NCBI RefSeq assembly: GCF_004366595.1
Contig: NZ_SORE01000017.1
Coordinates: 105,507-169,506, forward strand
DNA: 64,000 nt
Reading direction: 5' to 3'
DNA from: Paraburkholderia rhizosphaerae
GTDB taxonomy: Bacteria > Pseudomonadota > Gammaproteobacteria > Burkholderiales > Burkholderiaceae
In this document: in pieces, positions 51,407 to 60,941 of the stretch
Layout of the letters: the number at the start of each line of letters is the position of its first letter
How positions within the stretch are numbered: the stretch's first letter is position 1
Position numbers and translations under genes: made by a program
Notes under the pieces: generated by a model
What the model was told of the DNA's origin: nothing
The model's database searches: none
The model's input: only the letters and a program-made list of their open reading frames with translations

Positions 51407-53125
51407 CTATGCTTCGACGACATACGTGCCGGGTGCGTTGGCGAGCCGCACGTGCTGCGTGTTGCCGAGGGCTCGCCGTGCTTTTCTCCGGTCACCGGAT
51501 TGGGTAGCAAGCCAGTCACGCCAGTCTGTCCACCACGAATCGGCTTCGGTCTGCGCATCTTCGAGCCACGCATCCGCATGGCGTGGCAGCGCCGGATTGG
51601 TGAAGAATTTCGCCTTCGGGTTGCCCGGCGGATTGATCAGGCTCTGGATGTGGCCGCTCGAGCTCAGCACGAATCGCGTATTGCCGCCGAACATCCGCGC
51701 GGTGTTGTACACGCCCTTCCAAGGCGTAATGTGATCGGTGATGCCCGCCACGACATATTTGTCGCACGTCACCTCGGAAAGATCGATTGGCGTGCCGAGC
51801 ACGGTCAACGCACGCGGTTTGCCGAACACGCATTCGGCAAAGATGTCGAGCAACTGCCCATGAAACTTTGCCGGCAGCCGGGTTGTGTCGTTGTTCCAGT
51901 AGAGGATGTCGAGCGCCGGCGGCGCGTTGCCCAATAGATAATTGTTGACCCAGTAGTTCCACACCAGATCATTCGGTCTCATCCACGCGAACACCCGACC
52001 CATTTCCTCGCCGGCGAGCACGCCTTTCGCGGTGCTATTCTGTTTGGCGGCGGCGATGGCTTCAGGCGTGGCGAACAGGCCAAGTTGCGAGTCATCATTC
52101 ATGTCAAGCATGGCAACCATCAGCGTGACCGCGTTGACCGTCTTCTCACCGCGGCTCGCCAGGTGGCCGAGCAGCGCTGAGATCGTCATCGCGCCGGAGC
52201 ACGCGCCATGCAGGTTGACATCTTCGCTGCCGGTGACCTCGCGCACCGCCGCGATCGCTTCGAGGAGCGCACCGACGTACGTGTCGAGATCCCAATGGCT
52301 TTGCGCGGCGGTAGGGTTGCGCCAACTCACCGCAAATACCTGGAATTCGCTCTTCACCAGAAATTCGATCATGCTCTTGCCTTCGGACAGATCGAACACG
52401 TAGAACTTGTTGATCTGCGGCGGCACGATCAGTTGCGGGCGACCGTAGACGTGCGCAGTCGCCGGCGCATACTGAATCAGCTCAAGCACATCGTTCCGAA
52501 AAACGACCGCACCTTGCGAAGCGGCGACGTTCTTTCCCACGGCGAACGCTGACTTGTCGACCTGAGCCGGCATGCCCTGGTTGTTCAACAGATCCGTTGC
52601 GGCATTCGCGAGGCCGCCAATCAGACTCGCACCGCCGGATTCGACAAGCCTCCTCAGCGCCGCGGGGTTTCCCGGCAGCGTATTGGTCGGCGACAGCGCG
52701 TCCGTGATAAGCGACAGCATGAACTGCGCGCGCTCACGAGTCTTCGTATCGAGTTCGGAACGCTCGACAAATCCCGACAGGGCATGACGCCAGGCAAAAT
52801 ACCCTTGCGACACGATGCGATACAACACGCTCTCCTGCCACGCAGGATCGGCAAATCTCCTGTCGCCTTTCGGCGGCGCATGTAACGTGTTGCCGCACAG
52901 CACCGAAATCAGATCGCACACGAGCGCGGCTTTCTGTTGCACGAACAGCGCGGGATGGCTGACCGCCTGAGCGGCAAGCTGCTGCGCAGTGGCCAACAGG
53001 TCACCGGGGCGCAGCCCGACAAACGGATTCGGCCCCGGTACGCCTTCAGTTGCAGACACGGCGAGCCCGATAGGCGCGTTGTCTCGTGCTGCGTGTTCCA
53101 CCGTGTGTTCTCTAGCAATTGCCAT
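51407..53125 (-). CDS. phaC: class II (medium-chain-length) PHA synthase
   Basis: This 572-residue polymerase joins (R)-3-hydroxyacyl-CoA units to polyester. The lipase-like box is GACSGA with Cys near residue 309; catalytic Asp in AGITDHITPW and His in SSGHIQSLINPPGNPKA. The GACSG box, the SGHIQS...NPPGNPKA block and the C-terminal DSWWTDWRDWLA match Pseudomonas class II enzymes (C6-C14 monomers). Class I synthases of Burkholderiaceae instead carry a G-x-C-V-G-G box. GAGGAG upstream supports the ATG at 53125. It follows the MaoC hydratase by 10 bases. Confidence 0.95.
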   Translation of the reverse strand: MAIAREHTVEHAARDNAPIGLAVSATEGVPGPNPFVGLRPGDLLATAQQLAAQAVSHPALFVQQKAALVCDLISVLCGNTLHAPPKGDRRFADPAWQESVLYRIVSQGYFAWRHALSGFVERSELDTKTRERAQFMLSLITDALSPTNTLPGNPAALRRLVESGGASLIGGLANAATDLLNNQGMPAQVDKSAFAVGKNVAASQGAVVFRNDVLELIQYAPATAHVYGRPQLIVPPQINKFYVFDLSEGKSMIEFLVKSEFQVFAVSWRNPTAAQSHWDLDTYVGALLEAIAAVREVTGSEDVNLHGACSGAMTISALLGHLASRGEKTVNAVTLMVAMLDMNDDSQLGLFATPEAIAAAKQNSTAKGVLAGEEMGRVFAWMRPNDLVWNYWVNNYLLGNAPPALDILYWNNDTTRLPAKFHGQLLDIFAECVFGKPRALTVLGTPIDLSEVTCDKYVVAGITDHITPWKGVYNTARMFGGNTRFVLSSSGHIQSLINPPGNPKAKFFTNPALPRHADAWLEDAQTEADSWWTDWRDWLATQSGDRRKARRALGNTQHVRLANAPGTYVVEA

Positions 53126-53135
53126 CAGCTTCTCC

Positions 53136-53645
53136 TCATACCGCACCGGCTTCCGACGCCGCACGCGCGTCACGCGCGTCACGCGCCACCAGCATTGCCA
53201 GCGTCTCGGCGATCAGCGCCGGTCTGTCGGCGCCGTCCACCTGCAATTCATTCATCACCTTGACGATCACGCGACCGCCACCCTTTTTTTCCACCGACAT
53301 CAGCGTCACACGGTTTCTCACCCGTGCCCCAGCCCTGACCGGCGTCATAAAGCGCACCTTGTCGAGCCCATAGTTCAATCCGGCGGATACATCTTCTGGA
53401 ATCAGACCGATTTCCATTGCGAGCGGCGCGAGCAACGAGAGCGTCAGGTAACCATGTGCGATCGTGCCGCCAAAAGGGCTCTCGCGCTCCGCGCGCTGCG
53501 CATCCAGATGGATCCATTGCGTATCGCCCGTGCACCGCGCAAAGGCATCGATGCGCGATTGATCGATGACGACCCAGTCGGACACGCCAAGTTCGCGGCC
53601 AACGAAATCGTCGATCGTGGCGAGGCTGTATTTCGTTATCTTCAT
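53136..53645 (-). CDS. MaoC/NodN-like enoyl-CoA hydratase
   Basis: This 169-residue hot-dog-fold protein has the hydratase motif FARCTGDTQWIHLDAQRAE (Asp and His of the active site) and FGGTIAHGYLTLSL. It probably makes (R)-3-hydroxyacyl-CoA from enoyl-CoA, feeding the adjacent PHA synthase as PhaJ does. The C-terminal tail carries a short repeat (ARDARDARA) encoded by tandem 9-base units near 53160-53185. It is nearly contiguous with the BON gene upstream and the synthase downstream. Confidence 0.88.
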   Translation of the reverse strand: MKITKYSLATIDDFVGRELGVSDWVVIDQSRIDAFARCTGDTQWIHLDAQRAERESPFGGTIAHGYLTLSLLAPLAMEIGLIPEDVSAGLNYGLDKVRFMTPVRAGARVRNRVTLMSVEKKGGGRVIVKVMNELQVDGADRPALIAETLAMLVARDARDARAASEAGAV

Positions 53646-53654
53646 TGATTCGCC

Positions 53655-54035
53655 TCACTGACCACTGAACGGCCGGGTTACCGCAAGCTTGTTGACGACC
53701 GACGTAACGCCCGGTACATTGCGCGCGATTTCGGCCACCTGGTTGACCTGTGACGCATCCTTGACGGTGCCGTAAAGCGTAACGACGCCGCTCTTTGCGC
53801 TGATACTGATATCGCCGGCATCGATCGCCTTGTACTTTGCAATCGCCGCGTAGACCTTCTTGCGCAGCGCGCGATCGGCCTGTTTCGCAGATTTCCGACT
53901 GGCGACACCCGGTGCCGAGGCGGCTGCTCCGCCCGACGCCATCTTCGCGTCGTCGCCACCTTGCGGCCATGCATGGATTGAACCCACCAGCATCAATGCG
54001 CCCACCGTGCAAACGAGTTTTTCACTGATCTTCAT
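53655..54035 (-). CDS. periplasmic BON-domain protein
   Basis: This 126-residue protein has a signal peptide (MKISEKLVCTVGALMLVGSI). A Gly/Ala linker and one BON domain follow at about residues 55-120 (LRKKVYAAIAKYKAIDAGDI, KSGVVTLYGTVKDASQVNQV, ARNVPGVTSVVNKLAV). BON domains bind phospholipid and occur in OsmY- and DolP-like envelope stress proteins. Its place within a PHA/porin run is unusual. Ten bases separate it from the MaoC start. Confidence 0.88.
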   Translation of the reverse strand: MKISEKLVCTVGALMLVGSIHAWPQGGDDAKMASGGAAASAPGVASRKSAKQADRALRKKVYAAIAKYKAIDAGDISISAKSGVVTLYGTVKDASQVNQVAEIARNVPGVTSVVNKLAVTRPFSGQ

Positions 54036-54066
54036 TCGGTTGTCCTTGTGTTAATGACACGGCTGA

Positions 54067-55218
54067 TCAGAAGCTGTGCCGCATCCCAACCATCGCGGCA
54101 GTCGTCGACCTTCCGGGTGCAACCGGTTGCCCATAGACGATCGTCTGATTCATCGTGCCGTTGTTGTCCACATACCCGACCTGCGCATACGCCAACGTTC
54201 GCTTCGACAGGTTGTACTCGGCGCCTACCGCGACTTCGCTTGAATGGTTCGACGAGTTGTTCTTGTCCTTCAGGTAGTAGAAGCCGGACGTGACCTTGAA
54301 CGTCGGCGTGAACCGGTACCCGAGGCCGGCGGACCAGAGCTCGAAGTCGACGTGATTGCTGTTCGCCGGATTTTTACCGTTGCTATACGAGCCCGACACC
54401 GAAAAATCGTGGAACGTATACATCGCGCCGAGATAGTAAAAACGGTTGTTGTTCAGGCCCGTCGCGGGCGCGGCCGGTGTGGCCGGATAAGTAGCGGGAA
54501 ACGGATTGGCGTCGTGCCCGTTGTAATAAGCGGCCGCCAGATTCAAACCGTAATTCGAGTACTTCAGCACCGCCGACTCGCGCGTGCCGCCTTGCGGCTG
54601 TCCTGCCACGCCGCCCGGCGCATACTCGAGCGCGATCGACGCGCCGTAGAACTTCGGCGACTGATAGACGATCGCGTTGCTGTCGTACAGCGCGCCGATG
54701 GGTCCGTTGGTGCTTGTGCCAGGCCATCCCGCGGCCTGATTCATTCCAAGCCACGCGGTCAGGATGCTGCCGAAATACTGCGCGCCACGCACGTCGGTTT
54801 CGTACATCGCGTAAATCATCGGAACGATCTGGCGGCCGGCGTCGATGGTGCCAAATGGACCCGACACACCCAGCGTCGCGAACTGGTTGAACATGGCGAC
54901 CGCACCGGGCGTATCGCTCAGTTGGGACCTGCCCGTTCCGCTGTCGAACGACCCTTGCAGCTTGATGTTGACGTGATAGCCGCCTCCCAGATCTTCGCTG
55001 CCCTTCATGCCCCAGTTGCTCGCATAGATCCCGCCGTCCTTGTAACGGAACACGTACCCGAGGTTCGGCGCGGTCCGCGCAAACGATGCCGCTGCGGTGC
55101 TCTGGTACAGGATGCCGGAATCCATCGTGCCGTACAGCGTCACGAATGACTGCGCTTGTGCAAGACCGGAAAAGCCGGCCAGTATCCCCGTTGCAATGTG
55201 GACCAACTTCATTTTCAT
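54067..55218 (-). CDS. outer-membrane porin, OmpC-like family (second)
   Basis: This 383-residue porin has a signal peptide (MKMKLVHIATGILAGFSGLA, cut after AQA) and FVTLYGTMDSGILYQ. Motifs include WGMKGSEDLGGGYHVNIKLQ, TIDAGRQIVPMIYA and terminal phenylalanine (MRHSF). It belongs to the same family as the porin at 27900-29033 but differs clearly in the loops. Lying inside the catabolic run, it may be a dedicated channel for the pathway substrate. The ATG starts in a 90-base gap after the ligase. Confidence 0.92.
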   Translation of the reverse strand: MKMKLVHIATGILAGFSGLAQAQSFVTLYGTMDSGILYQSTAAASFARTAPNLGYVFRYKDGGIYASNWGMKGSEDLGGGYHVNIKLQGSFDSGTGRSQLSDTPGAVAMFNQFATLGVSGPFGTIDAGRQIVPMIYAMYETDVRGAQYFGSILTAWLGMNQAAGWPGTSTNGPIGALYDSNAIVYQSPKFYGASIALEYAPGGVAGQPQGGTRESAVLKYSNYGLNLAAAYYNGHDANPFPATYPATPAAPATGLNNNRFYYLGAMYTFHDFSVSGSYSNGKNPANSNHVDFELWSAGLGYRFTPTFKVTSGFYYLKDKNNSSNHSSEVAVGAEYNLSKRTLAYAQVGYVDNNGTMNQTIVYGQPVAPGRSTTAAMVGMRHSF

Positions 55219-55308
55219 TTGGTTTCCTAACTTACGTTGCTATTGAAACATCAAAAAGAGCGAGACATCCATAACGTTCGGGTTACATCCGCAGCAGCCG
55301 CGAGGTGT

Positions 55309-56940
55309 TTAATTCGCCGACAGGTAGTGGTCCTGGTACTGCTCGCGCAAACGGTTCTTCAATACCTTGCCAGTCGCGCCGATCGGCACTTCATCGATAA
55401 AGACCACTGCATCGGGCCTCCACCATTTCGCCACGCGCCCGTCGAAGAATGCGAGAAGTTCGTCGCTGCAAAGCGACCTGCCAGGCTTCCTGACGATCAG
55501 TAACAGTGGCCGTTCGTCCCATTTCGGATGCTTCGCCGCAATACAAACCGCAGTCGCCACGTCGGGATGCGAGCACGCGACATTTTCAATGTCGATCGAG
55601 CTGATCCACTCGCCGCCGGATTTGATGACATCCTTGCTTCGATCGGTGATCTGCATGAAACCGTCCGGATCGATCTTCGCGACATCGCCCGTCGGAAACC
55701 AGCCGTCGACGAGCGGTTGCGCGTCGTCGCTGCGGAAGTATCCGCGCGTGACCCAAGGTCCGCGCACCATCAGGTTGCCTGCCGACACACCGTCCCAGGG
55801 AAGTTCGCTACCGTCCGCATCGGTAATCTTCATGTCGATGCCGAACACCGCACGCCCCTGGGTGGCCTGCACGCCGTAGCGCTGCTGCATCGGCAGCGAC
55901 CGCTGATGCGCCTTGAAGCTACATACTGTTCCCACCGGACTCAGCTCGGTCATCCCCCATGCGTGCAGCACGTCGACGCGATAGCGTTCCTGGAACTCCG
56001 TCGTCATCGCGGTCGGGCAAGCGGCGCCGCCCACCACCGTGCGACGCATCGACGTGAACGTCGTACCGCGTTCGCCGACGTGCCGCAGCAACCCCTGCCA
56101 GACCGTCGGCACGCCGGCCGACATCGTGACCTGCTCCGCTTCGATCAGTTCATAGAGCGACTTGCCGTCGAGCGCCGGGCCCGGAAAGACGAGCTTCGCT
56201 CCAACCATGCATGCGATATAGGGCAAGCCCCACGCGTTCACATGAAACATCGGCACGACCGGCAAAATCACATCGCGCGCCGAGCAGTTCAACGCATCGG
56301 GCAATGCCGCCGCGTACGTATGCAGCACGGTCGAACGGTGGCTATACAACACGCCCTTCGGGTTGCCCGTGGTACCGGACGTGTAACACAGAGACGACGC
56401 GCTGTTTTCGTCCAGCAACGGCCAGTCGAAACGCGGCCCGTGACGGTCGATCAGGTCCTCGTAGCACAGCAACGGAACTGGCAGCGTATCGATACGCGGC
56501 ATATGCGCACGATCGGTCATCGCCACGAATACCTTCGGGCTCTTCACGCGTTGCGCGACCGCTTCAATCAGCGGCAAAAACGTCAAATCAAAGAACACCG
56601 CCTGGTCGTCCGCGTGATCGATGATGTAGGCGAGTTGGTCGACATGCAGCCGCGGATTGAGCGTATGCAGCACCGCGCCGGACCCGGACACCGCAAAGTA
56701 CAGCTCCATGTGACGGTAGCCGTTCCACGCGAGCGTGCCGACACGATCGCCCGCGGCGATACCGAGCGCCGCCAGCGCATTCGCCATGCGGCGCGCACGT
56801 TGAGCCAGATCGACAAAACGATAGCGGTGAATGTCGCCTTCTACGCGGCGCGACACAATCTCCTGCGAGCCGTGATGGCGCTCCGCGTGCTTAAGAAGCG
56901 AAGCAACCAGCAGCGGCTGCTGCATCATCAAACCTTCCAT
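55309..56940 (-). CDS. medium/long-chain acyl-CoA synthetase, AlkK-like
   Basis: This 543-residue adenylate-forming enzyme activates a carboxylic acid with ATP to its CoA thioester. Motifs: SLCYTSGTTGNPKGVLYSHR (P-loop), LHAWGMTELSPVGT, GWFPTGDVAKIDPDGFMQIT, DRSKDVIKSGGEWIS and the catalytic Lys in GATGKVLKNRLREQY. The pattern is close to AlkK, the ligase that feeds fatty acids into mcl-PHA in Pseudomonas. The ATG at 56940 has GGAAGAG upstream; later ATGs at the same end are possible. Confidence 0.92.
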   Translation of the reverse strand: MEGLMMQQPLLVASLLKHAERHHGSQEIVSRRVEGDIHRYRFVDLAQRARRMANALAALGIAAGDRVGTLAWNGYRHMELYFAVSGSGAVLHTLNPRLHVDQLAYIIDHADDQAVFFDLTFLPLIEAVAQRVKSPKVFVAMTDRAHMPRIDTLPVPLLCYEDLIDRHGPRFDWPLLDENSASSLCYTSGTTGNPKGVLYSHRSTVLHTYAAALPDALNCSARDVILPVVPMFHVNAWGLPYIACMVGAKLVFPGPALDGKSLYELIEAEQVTMSAGVPTVWQGLLRHVGERGTTFTSMRRTVVGGAACPTAMTTEFQERYRVDVLHAWGMTELSPVGTVCSFKAHQRSLPMQQRYGVQATQGRAVFGIDMKITDADGSELPWDGVSAGNLMVRGPWVTRGYFRSDDAQPLVDGWFPTGDVAKIDPDGFMQITDRSKDVIKSGGEWISSIDIENVACSHPDVATAVCIAAKHPKWDERPLLLIVRKPGRSLCSDELLAFFDGRVAKWWRPDAVVFIDEVPIGATGKVLKNRLREQYQDHYLSAN

Positions 56941-56962
56941 GAGACTCTTCCCGATATTTCGA

Positions 56963-57568
56963 TTACGCACTGTGTGCGACGTTGCTCGATTGCATCGACG
57001 GCGGCTGTTCGCATAACGCGTCGATCAGCGATTTCGCCAGCGGCCATTCGCCGTAGCCGGCCGCCGGATTCAGATGGCCGACCTTGCCGACGTCGAGCAG
57101 ACGGCTGCCCCAATCGGCTGCCATCCGCGCGACACGTTCGAAGCCGGCAAGCGGATCGTTCCGGCTCGCGCAGACCACGCTTGGAAACGGCAATGGTTCG
57201 CGCGGGCACGGCACCCAGCCGTTCAGTTCAAGTGCGTCGCAAGTCGGATAACCGGCCGGCATCGGCACCTCGAGGTCCGGTGGTGTCACAAGGAGCGCGC
57301 CATGAATTGGCCGATCGTGAAGCCGCGCCCAGTGCACGGTAGCGATCACACCGGCGCTGTGCGCCACCAGAACGACCGGTCCTTCGATGCCGCCGAGCGC
57401 CTTGTCGAGCGCTGCGACGCGCGCAGCGCAGCTAAGCTTGTGGTGCTCGAGCGGCGGCACGCAGGCAGCCCGCGGCAGACGCGCCTGCATCAACGTCTGC
57501 CAGTGGTCCGCAACGTAGTCGCGCAGGCCCGGCACGAACAGCACGGTCGGTGTCGTGTGCATAGTCAT
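56963..57568 (-). CDS. RBBP9/YdeN-family serine hydrolase
   Basis: This 201-residue hydrolase has TVLFVPGLRDYVADHWQTLM, nucleophile elbow LVAHSAGVIATVHWA, catalytic Asp in CASRNDPLAGFE and His in DVGKVGHLNPAAGYGEWP. All are typical of the small RBBP9/YdeN family. The substrate is unknown. Ten bases separate it from the dioxygenase upstream and 22 from the ligase downstream, so it belongs to the operon; it might free the acid that the ligase activates. Confidence 0.88.
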   Translation of the reverse strand: MTMHTTPTVLFVPGLRDYVADHWQTLMQARLPRAACVPPLEHHKLSCAARVAALDKALGGIEGPVVLVAHSAGVIATVHWARLHDRPIHGALLVTPPDLEVPMPAGYPTCDALELNGWVPCPREPLPFPSVVCASRNDPLAGFERVARMAADWGSRLLDVGKVGHLNPAAGYGEWPLAKSLIDALCEQPPSMQSSNVAHSA

Positions 57569-57578
57569 GCGAGCCCCA

Positions 57579-58427
57579 TCAGAACGGCTTGTCGCCGATG
57601 ATGCCGGCGCGCTCCATCTTGCGCACGCACGGCGCGTAGTCCATCACCGCATAGTGCTGCGTGCTGCGGTTGTCCCAGATCGCGATACTGTTCCTCGACC
57701 AGCGCCAGCGCACCTGGTACTCAGGGACGTAGGCCTGGCTCACCAGATAGTTCAACAGCAGGCTGGCGCCAGGGTTCGCATCCTGACCGAAACGCACGCG
57801 TTGCGGCGTGTGGAAATTGGTGATGTGCGTGGTGAACGCATTCACAAACAACACCTTCTCGCCCGTGTCCGGATGCGTGCGCACCACCGGATGCTCGGCG
57901 TCAGGAAAACGCTCTTTTAGCGCAAGACGCTTTTCGATCGGCATCGCGGCGCCAAAGCTCGCCTCGATACTGTGACGCGCACGCAGATCCGCAATCTCGC
58001 TCTTCACATGCTCCGGCAGGTTCTGATATGCGAGCACCATGTTCGTCCACATTGTGTCGCCACCTACCGGCGGACATTCCACACAACGCAGAACACAGCC
58101 GAACGGCGGCGCTTCGCGCCACGTTGCGTCGGTATGCCAGGCATTCTCATATCGGTCGTTCGGCTGGTCCGGTGCTTTGTAGATGCGCACAAGGCCCGGA
58201 TGCTCCGGATCGCTGCCCGCAACGGGATGATCTTCCAGGTCGCCGAAGCGCCGCGCAAATGCGACATGCTCGGCGCGGGTAATCTCCTGATCGCGCAGGA
58301 ACAGGACGCGGTGCTTGAGCAGCGCGGCACGGATCCCGGCGAACAGGTCGTCATCGTGAACCGCGTCGGCAAGATGCACACCGGTGAGTTCGGCGCCGAT
58401 CGCGCAGGTCAATTGTTCAATACGCAT
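57579..58427 (-). CDS. TauD/TfdA-family Fe(II)/2-oxoglutarate dioxygenase
   Basis: This 282-residue oxygenase has the iron-binding HTD (98-100, NAWHTDATWREAPPFG), the distal His in NRSTQHYAVMDY and the 2-oxoglutarate Arg region in CVRKMERAGI. The family hydroxylates a carbon next to a sulfonate, sulfate ester, ether or carboxylate and splits off the product. The natural substrate here is not known. GAGGAAC six bases before the ATG at 58427 decides the start. Eleven bases separate it from the quinone oxidoreductase stop. Confidence 0.92.
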   Translation of the reverse strand: MRIEQLTCAIGAELTGVHLADAVHDDDLFAGIRAALLKHRVLFLRDQEITRAEHVAFARRFGDLEDHPVAGSDPEHPGLVRIYKAPDQPNDRYENAWHTDATWREAPPFGCVLRCVECPPVGGDTMWTNMVLAYQNLPEHVKSEIADLRARHSIEASFGAAMPIEKRLALKERFPDAEHPVVRTHPDTGEKVLFVNAFTTHITNFHTPQRVRFGQDANPGASLLLNYLVSQAYVPEYQVRWRWSRNSIAIWDNRSTQHYAVMDYAPCVRKMERAGIIGDKPF

Positions 58428-58438
58428 GGTTCCGTTCC

Positions 58439-59419
58439 TCAAATAACGAACACGGATGAGCCCGTGGTCTTGCGCGATTCGAGGTCCCGGTGCGCCTGCG
58501 CCGCTTGCTCGAGCGCGTAGCGCTGGTTGATATCGATCCGGATGCGGCCCGCCCCGACGTGAGCGAAAAGCTCACCGGCAAGTGCAGCCTTTTCGGCAGG
58601 ATCCGCGATGTAGTCGGCCAATGCGGGGCGGGTCAAGTACAGTGAACCCTTCATCGCGAGCACCTGCGGATTGAACGGTGGAATCGGACCCGACGCCGTG
58701 CCGACGCAAACCATCAGACCTCGGCGCCTGAGCGAATTCAACGAGGCCTCGAAGGTATCCTTGCCGACGCTGTCGAACACGACGTCGACCCCGATCCCTT
58801 CGGTCAATTCGAGCACTTGCGCGGCCACGTCTTCGTGGCTGTAATTGATGACGTGGTCGCAACCATGCTCGCGCGCGACACCCGCCTTCGCGTCGTTCGA
58901 GACGGTACCGATCACGGTCAGTCCCAGCAGCTTCGCCCATTGCGACACAATCAGCCCCACGCCGCCGGCCGCGGCGTGCAGCAGAATCGACTGACCGGGC
59001 TTGAAGTCATGGATGCGCCGCATCAGGTACGAAGCGGTCAAGCCGCGCATGGTCATCGCCGCAGCCGTTTCACACGCAATGTCATCCGGAAGCTTGATCA
59101 GTGGCGCCGCAGGCACCAGACGCTCGGTGCTATACGCGCCCAACGTATTAACAAAGCCCGTATAGGTCACACGGTCGCCCACTTCGATCTGCGTGACGCC
59201 CTGCCCGATCGCTTCGACAACGCCAGCTGCCTCGACGCCCATGCCCGCGGGCAACGGCACCGGGTATAGCCCCGAGCGAAAATACGTATCCGCGAAATTC
59301 AGGCCGACGGCCTCGTGGCGCAACCGCACCTGGCCGGGCCCAGGGTTACCCACTTCAACCTCTTCGTATTGCAGAACGTCGGGGCCACCTGTTTGATGAA
59401 AGCGCACTGCTTTCGCCAT
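58439..59419 (-). CDS. NADPH:quinone oxidoreductase (QOR-like MDR)
   Basis: This 326-residue MDR enzyme has the QOR pattern: RHEAVGLNFADTYFRSGLYP, GMGVEAAGVVEAIG, SILLHAAAGGVGLIVSQWAK and SSVFVI at the end. It has no zinc ligands. GGGAG eight bases before the ATG supports the start. In this run it could reduce an unsaturated or quinoid intermediate. Confidence 0.9.
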   Translation of the reverse strand: MAKAVRFHQTGGPDVLQYEEVEVGNPGPGQVRLRHEAVGLNFADTYFRSGLYPVPLPAGMGVEAAGVVEAIGQGVTQIEVGDRVTYTGFVNTLGAYSTERLVPAAPLIKLPDDIACETAAAMTMRGLTASYLMRRIHDFKPGQSILLHAAAGGVGLIVSQWAKLLGLTVIGTVSNDAKAGVAREHGCDHVINYSHEDVAAQVLELTEGIGVDVVFDSVGKDTFEASLNSLRRRGLMVCVGTASGPIPPFNPQVLAMKGSLYLTRPALADYIADPAEKAALAGELFAHVGAGRIRIDINQRYALEQAAQAHRDLESRKTTGSSVFVI

Positions 59420-59499
59420 GATTCAATCTCCCATTCAATTTCACGCAACCAGACTGCGAAGCGCAGTTGGCGTTACCAGGTCCGTTGTACGGCGCGCCT

Positions 59500-60819
59500 C
59501 TATGCGGACGCCTGTTCGCGAAGTGCATTAACCCGTTCGAGGTCTTGCTGATAGTGGCATTTGCCGAACGCGAAGACGAAGAGCGCAAACAGTGACGCGA
59601 ACGGCACCAGACACAACGCGCCGTGCAGACCGATCCTGTCCGCGAGCACGCCGGTGACCAACGCGGCGGGCGCGAGGCCGAGCAGGTTGTTGACCAGCGT
59701 CAGCGTCGCAAACGCGGAAGCGCAGATCGAAGGCGGCGTGAGATTGGCCACCATCGCACCGGATGGCCCAGTCGCACCTGCGCTAAAGAACATCCCGCCG
59801 CCGATCAGCACGAGTTGCAGCGGGCCGTGCGGGACCGTGAGTCCGACAATCAGCAGCGTGAACGAAATCGCGCAATAGACGATCGCGCAATTCCATTTCC
59901 GCCCAGGCGCGTCTTTACTGAACCGATCGGTCAGATTCCCGCACACGACCATGCCAATGCCCGTGACGAGCACCAGCACGGCCGCACCCGCCGCGGCACT
60001 ACCGACTGCCATACCGTAGTAGCGGTTCAGAAAACTGGGCATCCAGGCCCACAGCGCAGCCGGGACAAACAGATGAACGCCACTGCCGATGTACGCACAT
60101 GCAACCGATTTCGTCGAAACCAGCCGTTTCAGCAATGCACCGACGCGCATGCGCTCACGAGCACACGCATGCTGCCTACCGGACGCAATGCTGAACGGCG
60201 CGAGCCGCTTCTCGGTGACAACGAGCACATAAATGACGACCAGCACGATTCCAAAGCAGGCCATTGCGCCGAACGCCCAGCGCCAGCCCAGATGCGCCGC
60301 GACGGCGCCGCCGAACGCCATGCCCATCACCGAGCCCAGTGCCCCACCTGCCATGAACGCGGCAACCAGCGTCGCGCGCAACCGCACCGGAAAAATGCTC
60401 AACACGACCGCCACGCCGACACTGCCGTATGCCGCCTCACCGATTCCGACGAAGGCGCGCGCCAGCAGCATCTGTCCGTAACTCGCCGAGACCGCACAAG
60501 CGAGCGTCGCGATGCTCCACATCATCGCCATCAGCGCGATGCTCTTCACGCGGCCCCACCGATCGGCCAGCATCGACAAAGGCAGCGTCAGCAAACCCAC
60601 CATCAGCGCGACGATGCTGCTAAGCGAGCCCAACCGCGCATCGGAAAGGCTCCATGTCGCCTTCAGCATCGGAAACACGGCATTGAGCACTTGTCGCGAC
60701 ATGTAGTCGGAAAGCAGCAGACCGACGGTCAGCGTGAAGACCACCCACGCGTAAACCGGAACATCCGATCTGGCATTTGATAGATCGCCCGTCGTGGGCT
60801 CGGCGTGCTGCAACAACAT
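59500..60819 (-). CDS. MFS transporter
   Basis: This 439-residue inner-membrane transporter has twelve predicted helices. Loop 2-3 has the MFS signature SMLADRWGRVKSIALM, and ARAFVGIGEAAYGSVGVAVV lies in helix 4-5. A cytoplasmic central loop (SGRQHACARERMRVGALLKR) and the half-repeat signature GNLTDRFSKDAPGRKW follow. It resembles MFS carriers for organic or aromatic acids. AAGGAG seven bases before the ATG at 60819 decides the start. With the porin it could import the operon's substrate. Confidence 0.9.
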   Translation of the reverse strand: MLLQHAEPTTGDLSNARSDVPVYAWVVFTLTVGLLLSDYMSRQVLNAVFPMLKATWSLSDARLGSLSSIVALMVGLLTLPLSMLADRWGRVKSIALMAMMWSIATLACAVSASYGQMLLARAFVGIGEAAYGSVGVAVVLSIFPVRLRATLVAAFMAGGALGSVMGMAFGGAVAAHLGWRWAFGAMACFGIVLVVIYVLVVTEKRLAPFSIASGRQHACARERMRVGALLKRLVSTKSVACAYIGSGVHLFVPAALWAWMPSFLNRYYGMAVGSAAAGAAVLVLVTGIGMVVCGNLTDRFSKDAPGRKWNCAIVYCAISFTLLIVGLTVPHGPLQLVLIGGGMFFSAGATGPSGAMVANLTPPSICASAFATLTLVNNLLGLAPAALVTGVLADRIGLHGALCLVPFASLFALFVFAFGKCHYQQDLERVNALREQASA

Positions 60820-60905
60820 TCGGTATCTCCTTGGCGCCTCGCGCGATGACCGCTCCTCTGTCCCGAAGGACACGGCGGCTGTTGTCGTTATGTTTCGATT
60901 CGTTT

Positions 60906-60923
60906 CCCCGGCCGCGGCCGGGG
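60906..60923. repeat. perfect 18-bp GC palindrome between BKACE and MFS genes
   Basis: CCCCGGCC, GC, GGCCGGGG. On the plus strand it is followed by GCTTTTC; on the minus strand, the sense of the operon, by AAACG. It could be a weak plus-strand terminator, an mRNA processing hairpin or a protein-binding dyad. Confidence 0.45.
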
Positions 60924-60941
60924 GCTTTTCGGACTTGCTGG

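Noticed and set aside
55528..57342. 604-codon plus-strand open frame across the acyl-CoA ligase and hydrolase
   Set aside because: It lies antisense to two well-defined genes, has no ribosome site and has an Arg/His-rich composition typical of shadows.
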